Positions 1 through 6,560 are shown, counted from the stretch's first letter. The stretch: 11,932 nt of DNA from JBGOUV01 sp041477815 (GCA_041477815.1 JBGOUV010000210.1:1-11932), one strand, 5' to 3'. The notes: generated from the sequence alone by a model not told the origin. A program made the numbers and translations.

Positions 1-140
1 CGGCAGGTCACTTTTAAGCCCTTGACCGTCGTCGTCCCGGCGATCAGCCGCACCACCGTCTCATAGTCGCGCAACGGCTCGCCGCGCCAGTTGGACGAGA
101 TGAAGGAAAACAGCCGGTGCTCCACCTTGTTCCATTTACT
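1..140 (-). pseudogene. ISAzo13/Rhodopirellula-type transposase, C-terminal fragment
   Basis: Read on the minus strand from 140 down to 1, the frame gives SKWNKVEHRLFSFISSNWRG followed by EPLRDYETVVRLIAG and TTTVKGLKVTC. I recognise this as the C-terminal third of DDE transposases of the ISAzo13 ('Rhodopirellula transposase') family, where the segment normally follows a GTSKWNK motif that carries the last catalytic acidic residue (the E in KVEHR). The codon just before the serine is a stop (141-143 on the minus strand), and the sequence upstream has no transposase similarity that I can see, so the gene is broken exactly there. It continues beyond the left window edge. It cannot code for an active enzyme as it stands in this window. 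Identity is fairly sure from the motif; the break point is read directly. Confidence 0.75.
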
Positions 141-181
141 TCAAAGCTGGATTCGACCAGACCGGACAGCCCACAGAGTCG

Positions 182-193
182 CTGACCGGTCAG
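182..193. repeat. Perfect 12-base palindrome
   Basis: CTGACCGGTCAG is self-complementary along its whole length. It lies in the 145-279 stretch between the transposase fragment and the recombinase fragment, where I see no gene. It could be a protein-binding site left from a mobile element or a chance palindrome; nothing in the window decides this. Confidence 0.35.
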
Positions 194-279
194 GTGCATT
201 GTACCCCACCGTGCATGCGGATGCTCTCTGCTTCCGGCTGGTCGGGAATCCAAAACTGGCTGCCGAGGCCGGCGTCTGA

Positions 280-607
280 TCCTGGATGATGAGGTCCTCC
301 CTGGTCGCCCAGCGTGAAGCCGGCGAGGCCTACATTCGCAGCCAGGCCGGCGAGGGCTGGTCCCAACTGCCGGCGCAGTACGACGACGGCGGCTACACTG
401 GCGCCAACCTGGACCGGTCGGCCGTGAAACGCCTCCTTGTCGATATCGTGGCCGGCAAGGTCGACTGCGTGGTGGTCTACAAGGTGGACCGACTCAGTCG
501 CTCGATTCGGGACTTCGCCAGGATGATGGAAGTTCGAGCAGCAGGGTGTCAGCTTCGTGTCCGTTACCCAGAAGTTCAACACCACCACCTCGCTGGGACG
601 CCCGTAA
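280..607 (+). pseudogene. Serine recombinase (resolvase family) fragment, frameshifted
   Basis: From about 286 the frame reads LVAQREAGEAYIRSQAGEGW, then YDDGGYTGANLDRSAVKRLL and KVDCVVVYKVDRLSRSIRDF, the classic core of the resolvase/invertase catalytic domain (the DGGxTG and YKVDRLSR motifs). The N-terminal strand with the nucleophilic serine is missing, because a stop (277-279) precedes the open frame. After ARMM at about 527 the reading moves to another frame, where KFEQQGVSFVSVTQKFNTTT and SLGR continue the same domain up to a stop at 605-607. This fits a two-base loss compared with the usual MMDKFE. The helix and DNA-binding parts that should follow are absent; a short MISER-like string in the third frame at 624-638 may be what remains after a further internal deletion. 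With the adjacent transposase fragment it marks old mobile DNA. Confidence 0.75.
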
Positions 608-781
608 GTTGTTCAAAAAAAACATGATTTCCGAACGCCTTGGTCCGGCCATTTGGTAGAGGTTCGAAATCGCGGGTGAGGTGTCCTTTTCTAGGAAACC
701 CAACAAAAGGAGGCCCTGGGGCGGGGCACGTGATGCTGTTGCCGGATGCGCCGTATACGGTGGCGCGGGTGACGGGGTGAG
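608..781. other. Intergenic stretch between remnants, no gene seen
   Basis: No convincing coding sequence. There is a 7-base inverted repeat (TCCTTTT at 684-690, AAAAGGA at 705-711, 14-base loop) lying downstream of the minus-strand sorting-tail fragment. It lacks a following T tract on either strand, so it is at best a weak terminator. A short plus-strand frame ends in HVMLLPDAPYTVARVTG with a stop at 778-780, one base from the minus-strand stop at 782-784; it resembles a gene end but I do not recognise it. Confidence 0.3.
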
Positions 782-895
782 TTATCGCGCCCGGCGGCGC
801 GCCCGCCACAGATAGAACGACCCCAGGGCCAGGGCCGCCAGAGCCGGCAGCAGCACCATCGAGCCGAGAACATACGCGGTGGGGATGGAAGGGAA
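782..895 (-). pseudogene. Orphan C-terminal membrane-sorting tail (IPTL/PEP-CTERM-like)
   Basis: The minus-strand frame from 895 to the stop at 784-782 gives FPSIPTAYVLGSMVLLPALA, then ALALGSFYLW and RARRRAR. That is a short IPT motif, one hydrophobic helix of about 22 residues, and a terminal arginine cluster. This three-part layout is that of IPTL-CTERM and PEP-CTERM sorting tails, recognised by exosortase-type membrane proteases and found at the extreme C-terminus of exported proteins in Gram-negative bacteria. The frame is closed by a stop at 896-898 immediately before the tail, and no plausible start or gene body lies upstream, so this is only the end of a lost gene. It could instead be a chance hydrophobic ORF; the order of motif, helix and arginines right before a stop argues against that. 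Confidence 0.45.
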
Positions 896-930
896 TCAAG
901 CTTGTCGGGTAGAAGGCGGCGTCAGGGGAG

Positions 931-960
931 GTGTCCGAGGGTGTCCGAGGGCGTCCGATG
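931..960. repeat. Three 10-base direct repeats, possible operator
   Basis: GTGTCCGAGG is repeated exactly at 931-940 and 941-950, and followed by GCGTCCGATG (two changes) at 951-960. The unit equals about one turn of DNA, so three bound proteins would sit on the same face. The array ends 6 bases before the -35 box of the promoter at 967, the usual place for an activator. Function is inferred. Confidence 0.45.
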
Positions 961-966
961 GACGGG

Positions 967-995
967 TTGACATTTGGGCCCGCGTGGTCTATAAG
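967..995 (+). promoter_or_regulatory. Strong sigma-70-type promoter
   Basis: TTGACA at 967-972 is a perfect -35 hexamer, and TATAAG at 990-995 matches five of six -10 bases, with the ideal 17-base spacer. Transcription would start near 1002, giving a leader of about 40 bases that ends in a GGAGGGAGGGG ribosome-binding site (1029-1039) before the ATG at 1042. This also shows that the longer reading frame opening at 931 is not translated from its beginning. Confidence 0.75.
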
Positions 996-1041
996 AAATC
1001 CTCGGAATTACATAACCATACCTAAACTGGAGGGAGGGGCC

Positions 1042-3138
1042 ATGAAACGGACCATCGCGTTGTTTGCGTCGGTGCTGGTGGCGCTGTCGGCCGTGCCGGC
1101 CTTCGCCGGAGCCATCCGGGACCTGCCGGGGTTCAAAGCTAAGAGTCTGGGCCCTGCGGACGAGGAGGGCGAACTCAGTGACATCGGGTTCCCGGTCAAC
1201 TTCTTCGGCCGGACCTACACGCGGCTGTGGGTCAACAACAACGGCGCGCTGACCCTGGCCGAGCGCCTCTTTGGGTGGCATCCGCAAAAGATGAGCGGTA
1301 GTAATCGCGAGATCATCGCCCCGTTCCTGGCCGACGTCGACACCCGCCTCCTCGGTTCTCAATATGTGACCTACGGCCGGGACACCATCAACGGCCGCAA
1401 TGCTTTCGCCGCCGACTACATCAAGGTCTCCTATTATTACCGTGGGACGGTGGCCGGGTCGCTGAACAGCTTCCAGGTCATCCTGATCGAGCGCACCGAC
1501 ACCGGACCGGGCAACTTCGACATCGAGCTCAATTACGACCAGATCAAGTGGGAGTCCGGGCAGGAGAACGGGGGCGGGATGGCGGGCATCGGAGGGGAGA
1601 CCGCCGTCATCGGCTACTCCGCCGGCCTGGGCGCCGATAGCGGGAAGTTTTACGACCTGCCGGGATCCTTGGTCCCGGGGTCTTTCCTCGACTCGGGCAC
1701 GCGGCCCCTCATACGCAACAGCCTCAACAGCGCCGTGCTGGGGCGGTACGTCTTCGCCTTCCGCAACGGAAACGCCAACCCGACGCCGGGGGCGCCGGCA
1801 ATCACTACCGCTTCGCCCTTGCCGGGGGCGAGCGTAGGGGCGGCCTACACCCAGACCCTGGTGGTAGCGGGAGGCGTGCCGCCGTACACGCTCTCGCTGA
1901 CCGGGGGAAGCACGCTGCCGGCGGGGCTGACCTTGGACCCGGCGACGGGAGTGATCAGCGGGACGCCCGCGGCGGCGGGGACGGCGAGCTGGACGATGCA
2001 GGTGACCGACAGCATCGAGCAGACCGCGAACAAGGCGTTTGCCTTGACCATTGCCGCCGGCGGGGGTATCGGGCCGGGTCCGACGCCGGTGGCGATTACG
2101 ACCTCGCTGTTGCCCGACGCGACCGTAGGGGCGCCCTACAGCCAGACGCTGGGGGGCAGCGGGGGGGCGCCACCGTATAATTGGGCGATCTCGTCGGGCT
2201 TGCTGCCGCCGGGGTTGGCCCTGCAAACCAGCCGGGGCGAGATCAGCGGGACTCCCACCGCCGCCGGATTGTTCACTTTCACGGCGTGGTTGAGGGACTC
2301 GGGCCAGGGGAGCCAGGAGAGAACGCTGAGCATCCGGGTGAATGCCGCGGCCAACAGTCCTCGGATCAATACAGGTGGAGTAGTAGGCGGGGGGCTGGGT
2401 CCGCCGCGGGTGGCGCAGATTTCGTCCAATGCCATCGTCAGCATCTTCGGCGAGAACTTCGCTCCCGCCGGGACGGTGGCGCTGGCGGGAAATGCAGACC
2501 TGGTGGGCGGCCGGCTGCCGACGCGCTTCGGCGGCCTGTGCGTGGAGATCGGCTCGCAGCGGGCGTCGATCTTTCATGTCTTCGCCAACCAGATCAACGT
2601 GCAGGTTCCGAGCCTGTCGGGCGGCGGCGCGGTGGCGGTGCAGGTGCTGCGCAATTGCGGCGCTTCCGATGAGACCCGCAGCAACGCGGAGACGGTAACA
2701 CTGCAGGCGGCGACGCCCGAGTTCTTCTACTTCGCGCGGAACCCGGACGGGCGCAACCCGATTGTCGCGATCAACGCGGCCACCGGGGCCCTGGTGGGAA
2801 CGCCGGGGCTGCTGCCCGGCGCCAACTTCGCTCCGGCGCGACCCAGCGACGCGGTGGCGCTTTTTGCCACCGGTTTCGGCAGGACCAGTCCCTCCTTCGC
2901 GGCCGGCGAGCTGCCCAGCGCGATTGCCTATACGGTGGAGAACCCCACGGTGCTGCTGGGGGACCGGATCCTGCAGAGCCGCGAAGTGATCTACGCCGGT
3001 GTGGCGCCGTTCCTGGCCGGGGTCTACCAGCTCAACCTGCTGATCCCGCCCGACCTGCCCGATGGGGACTACCAGGTGACCATCGTGCTGGGAGCGTTCT
3101 CTTCGCCTCGGGGGGGGTTCATCAGCGTCCGGCGGTGA
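1042..3138 (+). CDS. Secreted NIDO / He_PIG / Soli-C-terminal surface protein
   Basis: This 698-residue protein starts at the ATG behind a strong ribosome-binding site. Residues 1-22 form a signal peptide (MKRTIALFASVLVALSAVPA, then FAG; likely cut after AFA). Residues about 45-242 look like a NIDO (nidogen-like) domain, with FPVNFFGRTYTRLWVNNNGA, the IIAPFLADVDTR block and a closing YVFAFRNG. Two putative-Ig (He_PIG) modules follow at about 252-338 and 348-434, each with the TLPAGL/LLPPGL and GVISGTP/GEISGTP signatures. Residues about 440-698 match the C-terminal domain known as TIGR03437 ('Solibacter uncharacterized C-terminal domain'): AIVSIFGENFAP, QINVQVP, VALFATGFG and YAGVAPFLAGVYQLNLLIPP. 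NIDO and He_PIG domains are usually extracellular and adhesive, so a role in surface attachment or binding is likely but inferred; the ligand is unknown. It has its own promoter. No membrane anchor or catalytic motif is visible. Confidence 0.85.
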   Translation: MKRTIALFASVLVALSAVPAFAGAIRDLPGFKAKSLGPADEEGELSDIGFPVNFFGRTYTRLWVNNNGALTLAERLFGWHPQKMSGSNREIIAPFLADVDTRLLGSQYVTYGRDTINGRNAFAADYIKVSYYYRGTVAGSLNSFQVILIERTDTGPGNFDIELNYDQIKWESGQENGGGMAGIGGETAVIGYSAGLGADSGKFYDLPGSLVPGSFLDSGTRPLIRNSLNSAVLGRYVFAFRNGNANPTPGAPAITTASPLPGASVGAAYTQTLVVAGGVPPYTLSLTGGSTLPAGLTLDPATGVISGTPAAAGTASWTMQVTDSIEQTANKAFALTIAAGGGIGPGPTPVAITTSLLPDATVGAPYSQTLGGSGGAPPYNWAISSGLLPPGLALQTSRGEISGTPTAAGLFTFTAWLRDSGQGSQERTLSIRVNAAANSPRINTGGVVGGGLGPPRVAQISSNAIVSIFGENFAPAGTVALAGNADLVGGRLPTRFGGLCVEIGSQRASIFHVFANQINVQVPSLSGGGAVAVQVLRNCGASDETRSNAETVTLQAATPEFFYFARNPDGRNPIVAINAATGALVGTPGLLPGANFAPARPSDAVALFATGFGRTSPSFAAGELPSAIAYTVENPTVLLGDRILQSREVIYAGVAPFLAGVYQLNLLIPPDLPDGDYQVTIVLGAFSSPRGGFISVRR

Positions 3139-3164
3139 CAACAGCCACCAGTCTCTGGTATAGT
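3135..3164 (+). promoter_or_regulatory. Promoter with inverted repeat in spacer, possibly leaderless
   Basis: GTGACA (3135-3140) and TATAGT (3159-3164) each match five of six consensus bases, with an 18-base spacer. The spacer holds the inverted repeat ACCAG-TCT-CTGGT (3147-3159), a plausible operator. The expected start site, 7-9 bases after the -10 box, falls at about 3171-3173, on the ATG of the next gene, which has no ribosome-binding site. A leaderless transcript would explain both. The -35 box overlaps the stop codon of the preceding gene. Confidence 0.5.
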
Positions 3165-3172
3165 CTGAAACC

Positions 3173-3829
3173 ATGTTCACCTTGATGAGGTCCGGCGGGC
3201 GGTGTGCGGCGCTGGCAATGGCGGGTGTGCTGGCGCTGCAGGCGGCGCGGCCGTTGCAGGAGAATCCGAAGCTGCGGATCGTGATCCTGGAGGGCGAGGG
3301 AGCGATCAACCGGGTGGAGCAGCGGACGGCGCGGGAAGTGATCGTGCAGATCGAGGATGAAAACAACAAACCAGTGGCGGGGGCGATCGTGGTGTTCCTG
3401 TTGCCGGGGAACGGCGCGGGGGGGACGTTTGCGGAGGGGGGCGGGGTGTCGACCGTAACGACCAACGAGAAGGGACAAGCGTCGGCGCGGGTGCAGCCGA
3501 ACAGCTCGATCGGGGAGTACGAGATCCGGGTGGAAGCGCAGTTCCAGGACCAGACGGCGAGGGCGGTGATCCACCAGGCGACCCAGGCGGCGCCGTCGCC
3601 GGCGGCGCCCTCGAAGGCGCCGGCTTCCGGTCCGGGGCCGGTGGCCAAGAAGGGGAGCTCGGCAAAGTGGATTGCCATTCTGGCTGTGGCGGGAGGCGGA
3701 GCAGCCGGGGCGGCGTTGGGGTTGGGGGGAGGCAGCAAGGGAGGCGGCGGAGGCGGGGGACCTACGCCCCAACCATCGACCCCGAACCCAAGCATCCGGA
3801 TTACGGGGTCGACGGTGGGAGCTCCGTAG
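3173..3829 (+). CDS. Exported Ig-like protein with membrane helix and Gly/Pro tail
   Basis: The product has 218 residues. The N-terminus (MFTLMRSGGRCAALAMAGVL, about 1-25) is a signal peptide or anchor. Residues about 34-135 form an all-beta domain with VIVQIEDENNKPVAGAIVVF, a TNEKGQASARV turn and a YEIRVEA strand, the layout of bacterial Ig-like (Big_1/invasin-like) or carboxypeptidase-regulatory-like folds. A Pro/Ala-rich linker (137-158) leads to a single hydrophobic helix (WIAILAVAGGGAAGAALGL, 166-184), then a Gly-rich and Pro-rich tail (about 185-218). With an N-terminal signal, the Ig domain would be outside the cytoplasm and the tail on the other side of the membrane. No catalytic residues are visible; a structural or adhesive role is a guess. 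The ATG at 3173 lacks a ribosome-binding site; an in-frame ATG at 3185 is an alternative. The next gene begins 11 bases after the stop. Confidence 0.75.
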   Translation: MFTLMRSGGRCAALAMAGVLALQAARPLQENPKLRIVILEGEGAINRVEQRTAREVIVQIEDENNKPVAGAIVVFLLPGNGAGGTFAEGGGVSTVTTNEKGQASARVQPNSSIGEYEIRVEAQFQDQTARAVIHQATQAAPSPAAPSKAPASGPGPVAKKGSSAKWIAILAVAGGGAAGAALGLGGGSKGGGGGGGPTPQPSTPNPSIRITGSTVGAP

Positions 3830-3840
3830 GGAGGATGGTC

Positions 3841-4785
3841 ATGGCGAACAGGCTGGCTTGGGCAGCGATGGTGGCGGCAGCGGGCGCCTGGGCGCAAGAG
3901 GCGCGGGTGGAGGGACCGCTGCTGGGGTACGTGGTGGATTCGGGCGGCAGCTTGCGGACGCTGGCGGGAATGCCCGGGAGCAGCCTGCTGGGGCGTCCCT
4001 TGGATCTCGGGCTAACGCTCGAACGGGCGCAAGTGTCGCCGCAGCAGGACTACGCCCTAGCCGACGGAGGGGCGGCGACGGGAGTCGTGCTGGCGCGCTT
4101 GGGGAGAGAAGCGAGTCCGGTGGTGATACCTGACGCGCCGACGGGCGTGCAGCGGATCGCACTGAGTCCGACGGGCGCGGCGGCCGCCCTTTACTACGAG
4201 GGTAAGATCCTGATCGTGGGCGGGCTGCGGGGGAGTCCGAGCGTGACGGGCCAAGTGGACGTGTCCGGCGTGGCCGGCCCGGTAGGGGCGATAGCGGTGC
4301 GGGACGACGGGAGCGCGGTCCTGGTGGCGGCCGGCGACGGAGTGTATTGGGGCACGCCGCCGGAGCCGGCACGGTTCCTGTTGGCGATGGGCAGGGTGGT
4401 GGCGATCGCGTTCCGGCCGGACAGCGGCGAGGCGGCGGTGGTGGACGGAGAGCGGAACCAGGTATACGCGATGCGGGACGGCGAACTGCTGCCGCTGGCG
4501 GGGGAGCGGGAGGGGGTGGCGGGGCCGGTGGCGGCGGCGTGGTCGGGGAATGGAAGCCGCCTTATCGTGGCGAACGGGACGGGACGCAGCGTCCTGGTGG
4601 TGGACCGCGAGGGCGGGGCGATCGGCGTGGTCCCGTGTGCGTGCGAGCCGGCGGGATTGCAGCGGCTGGCCGGGAACGCGGTGTTCCGGCTGACGGAGGC
4701 GTCGGGCGAGCCGATGTGGCTGTTCGACGGCGACGCGTTGGAGCCGCGGGTGGTGTTTGTGGTGGCCGCCGGGGAGGAGCAGTGA
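3841..4785 (+). CDS. Exported beta-propeller-like protein
   Basis: The 314-residue product starts at the second of two close ATGs: the AGGGAGG site at 3828-3834 lies 6 bases from the ATG at 3841 but abuts the ATG at 3835. Residues 1-18 are a signal peptide (MANRLAWAAMVAAAGAWA, cut before QE). The rest is a succession of short beta blades of about 40 residues, each containing an 'xxAxSPxG' type turn: RIALSPTGAAAALYYEGKIL (105-124), AIAVRDDGSAVLVAAGDGVY (150-169), AIAFRPDSGEAAVVD (188-202), AAWSGNGSRLIVANGTGRSV (232-251). This is typical of WD40/YVTN-like propellers in the periplasm or at the surface. No enzyme motif is seen, and I do not recognise a named family. A CAC motif (266-268) could form a disulfide. 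It is almost certainly co-transcribed with the Ig-like gene upstream, so the two may interact. Confidence 0.72.
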   Translation: MANRLAWAAMVAAAGAWAQEARVEGPLLGYVVDSGGSLRTLAGMPGSSLLGRPLDLGLTLERAQVSPQQDYALADGGAATGVVLARLGREASPVVIPDAPTGVQRIALSPTGAAAALYYEGKILIVGGLRGSPSVTGQVDVSGVAGPVGAIAVRDDGSAVLVAAGDGVYWGTPPEPARFLLAMGRVVAIAFRPDSGEAAVVDGERNQVYAMRDGELLPLAGEREGVAGPVAAAWSGNGSRLIVANGTGRSVLVVDREGGAIGVVPCACEPAGLQRLAGNAVFRLTEASGEPMWLFDGDALEPRVVFVVAAGEEQ

Positions 4786-4833
4786 GCGTGCCGCGGGGGC
4801 AGTCGGGCGGGGGCCGAGAGGAGTCTCAACCCG

Positions 4834-4849
4834 GCAGGCAAAAGCCTGC
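4834..4849. repeat. Perfect hairpin between genes, GCAGGC-AAAA-GCCTGC
   Basis: A 6-base perfect stem with an AAAA loop sits in the 80-base gap between the propeller and glycosyltransferase genes. There is no T tract after it, so it is not a typical rho-independent terminator. It may be a dispersed REP-like palindrome or an mRNA-processing/stability hairpin that separates expression of the two genes. Confidence 0.45.
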
Positions 4850-4865
4850 GCCACGTGCCTAGCCG

Positions 4866-6551
4866 GTGCAGACGCTGACCTGCTGTGGTGGCTTGGCCGG
4901 CGCTTTTCCTTTTACTCTGACTTTTCCGCTGGGGGATCCGCGCCCGTTTGCCGTGGCGGTTACCTTGGCCGTCCTGGCGGCCCTGGTCGCCACGACGGCA
5001 GTGTTGCACTGGGGCGCCGGGGTTCGCGCCGTGTCGGCGGTGGGCCGCGCCGCGGAGCGACTGGCGCGGCGGCCGGTGCTGGCGGCGGTGACCTTGTCGC
5101 TCGGGGTCCTGGGGACTCGCGCGGCCCTCTTGCCAGTACTGAAAGTACCTGAACCGTCCATTACCGACGAGTTCAGCTACCTTTTGCTGGGAGATACCTT
5201 CGCTTCCGGGCGGATCACCAATCCCACGCACCCGCGCTGGGTCCACTTCGAGAGCATGTTCATTTTCCACGAACCCACCTATACGTCGGTCTACCCGGTG
5301 GCCCAGGGGCTGGTGCTGGCGTTCGGCCAGATACTGGGCCATCCCTGGATCGGGGTATGGCTGAGCGTGGGGGTCATGTGCGGGACCTTGTTCTGGATGC
5401 TCGCGGGATGGCTGCCGCCGCGGTGGGCGCTCTATGGGTCCACGCTGGCGGCGCTGCAATTCGGCCTCTCCAGCTACTGGATCAACAGCTATTGGGGCGG
5501 GGCGCCGGCGGCCATCGGGGGGGCGCTGGCGCTGGGGGCGCTACCGCGGGTGCGGCGGCGGGGGCTGGTCCGGGATGGACTGATGCTGGGGTTGGGCTGG
5601 GGGATATTGGCAAATGCCCGCCCCTACGAAGGGCTGGTGCTCGCGGTTGGGATCCTGGTGATCCTCGGCGCTGGCTTCCGCCGGTCGATGGTACGGGCGG
5701 TGGGAGCGGCCTGCCTGGTGCTCCTGGTGACCGGGGCGGCTATGGCCTACTGCTTCTGGCGCGTTACCGGGAGCCCGCTGCGGATGCCGTACCAGGTGGG
5801 AATCGAGGATCATGCCATCGCGCCGGCCTTTATCTGGCAGCCGCTGCGTCCGGAGCCGGCCTTTCGCCACGCGGCGGTCCGTGATTTTCACAGGACCCTG
5901 GTGCCGGCCCACCGCGACTACCGCACTCTGGGGGGAGCGCTGCAGTGGACCTGGTGGAAGATAGCGACGGTGGGAGCGGTGTATCTGGGGCCGCTGATGC
6001 TGCTGCCTGTCATCACGGTGCCTTGCCTGGTGCGGGACCGGCGGGTGCGGCCCTTGCTGGGGTTGGGGGCGCTGGGCCTGGGCGCCTCGTTTCTGGTGGT
6101 GCACTTCCAGCCGCACTACGCCGCGCCGCTTACCGGGCTCTTGTTCGCGCTGCTGGCCCAGGGGGTGAGGCGCCTGTGGGTATGGCAGCGCTGGGGCAAT
6201 CCCATCGGCCGGTACCTGGTCCCGGCGTCGGTGCTGATCTGTCTGCTCACGCAGGTGCTCATCCTGGCGATGGGCAAACCGCGGGAGCCTTTTCGGTCTC
6301 CGGTGGAGGTGCGGCTGCGGCAGGAGGGAGGCCGCCACCTGGTGATCGTGCGGTACGCGAGCGATCACGACTTCTCCGGGCGCGACTGGGTGTACAATCG
6401 GGCCGACATCGATGCCTCGCCGATCGTGTGGGCGCGGGATATGGGGCCGGAGAAAAACGAGCCGCTGGTGGCGTATTACCCGGATCGGCGCGTCTGGCTG
6501 CTCGAGCCGGACGCCAAGCCGCTGCGATTATCGCCGTATGGATACCGTTGA
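4866..6551 (+). CDS. GT-C-type polytopic membrane glycosyltransferase-like protein
   Basis: Up to 561 residues, with about ten hydrophobic segments (among them about 28-47, 71-88, 143-180, 186-203, 240-270, 278-296, 368-386, 397-412, 420-433 and 450-469). After the second of these comes an acidic loop, ITDEFSYLLLGDTFASGR (99-116), with adjacent D101-E102. Such an aspartate/glutamate pair in the first external loop is the hallmark of GT-C transferases (ArnT/PMT/GT39-like), which move sugars from polyprenyl-phosphate carriers on the outer face of the inner membrane. A soluble tail (470-561) with VIVRYASDHDFSGRDWVYN and VWLLEPDA completes it. Donor and acceptor are unknown; a surface sugar or the exported neighbours are possible targets. 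The frame opens after a stop at 4860-4862 and the first start is a GTG at 4866 without a ribosome-binding site; GTG 4953 is an alternative that removes a poorly hydrophobic N-terminus. Confidence 0.7.
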   Translation: MQTLTCCGGLAGAFPFTLTFPLGDPRPFAVAVTLAVLAALVATTAVLHWGAGVRAVSAVGRAAERLARRPVLAAVTLSLGVLGTRAALLPVLKVPEPSITDEFSYLLLGDTFASGRITNPTHPRWVHFESMFIFHEPTYTSVYPVAQGLVLAFGQILGHPWIGVWLSVGVMCGTLFWMLAGWLPPRWALYGSTLAALQFGLSSYWINSYWGGAPAAIGGALALGALPRVRRRGLVRDGLMLGLGWGILANARPYEGLVLAVGILVILGAGFRRSMVRAVGAACLVLLVTGAAMAYCFWRVTGSPLRMPYQVGIEDHAIAPAFIWQPLRPEPAFRHAAVRDFHRTLVPAHRDYRTLGGALQWTWWKIATVGAVYLGPLMLLPVITVPCLVRDRRVRPLLGLGALGLGASFLVVHFQPHYAAPLTGLLFALLAQGVRRLWVWQRWGNPIGRYLVPASVLICLLTQVLILAMGKPREPFRSPVEVRLRQEGGRHLVIVRYASDHDFSGRDWVYNRADIDASPIVWARDMGPEKNEPLVAYYPDRRVWLLEPDAKPLRLSPYGYR

Positions 6552-6560
6552 GGTGGTTTC

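Noticed and set aside
684..711. A rho-independent terminator from the TCCTTTT/AAAAGGA inverted repeat
   Set aside because: The stem is AT-rich and short, the loop is 14 bases, and no T tract follows on either strand.
931..1041. A 37-codon N-terminal extension of the NIDO protein starting at GTG 931
   Set aside because: The extension would include the promoter boxes. The ATG at 1042 has a strong ribosome-binding site and opens directly into a signal peptide.
922..3897. A 991-codon open frame on the minus strand, with others at 4194-5459 and 7334-8659
   Set aside because: They lie antisense to genes with clear signal peptides and domains. Their composition is rich in Arg, Pro and His, as expected for the reverse of GC-rich codons, and no domain is visible.
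4859..5161. A 100-codon minus-strand frame ending in a lysine-rich tail at the start of the glycosyltransferase gene
   Set aside because: The plus strand gives a continuous membrane protein over the same bases. The minus frame has no start signal and is most likely a shadow.
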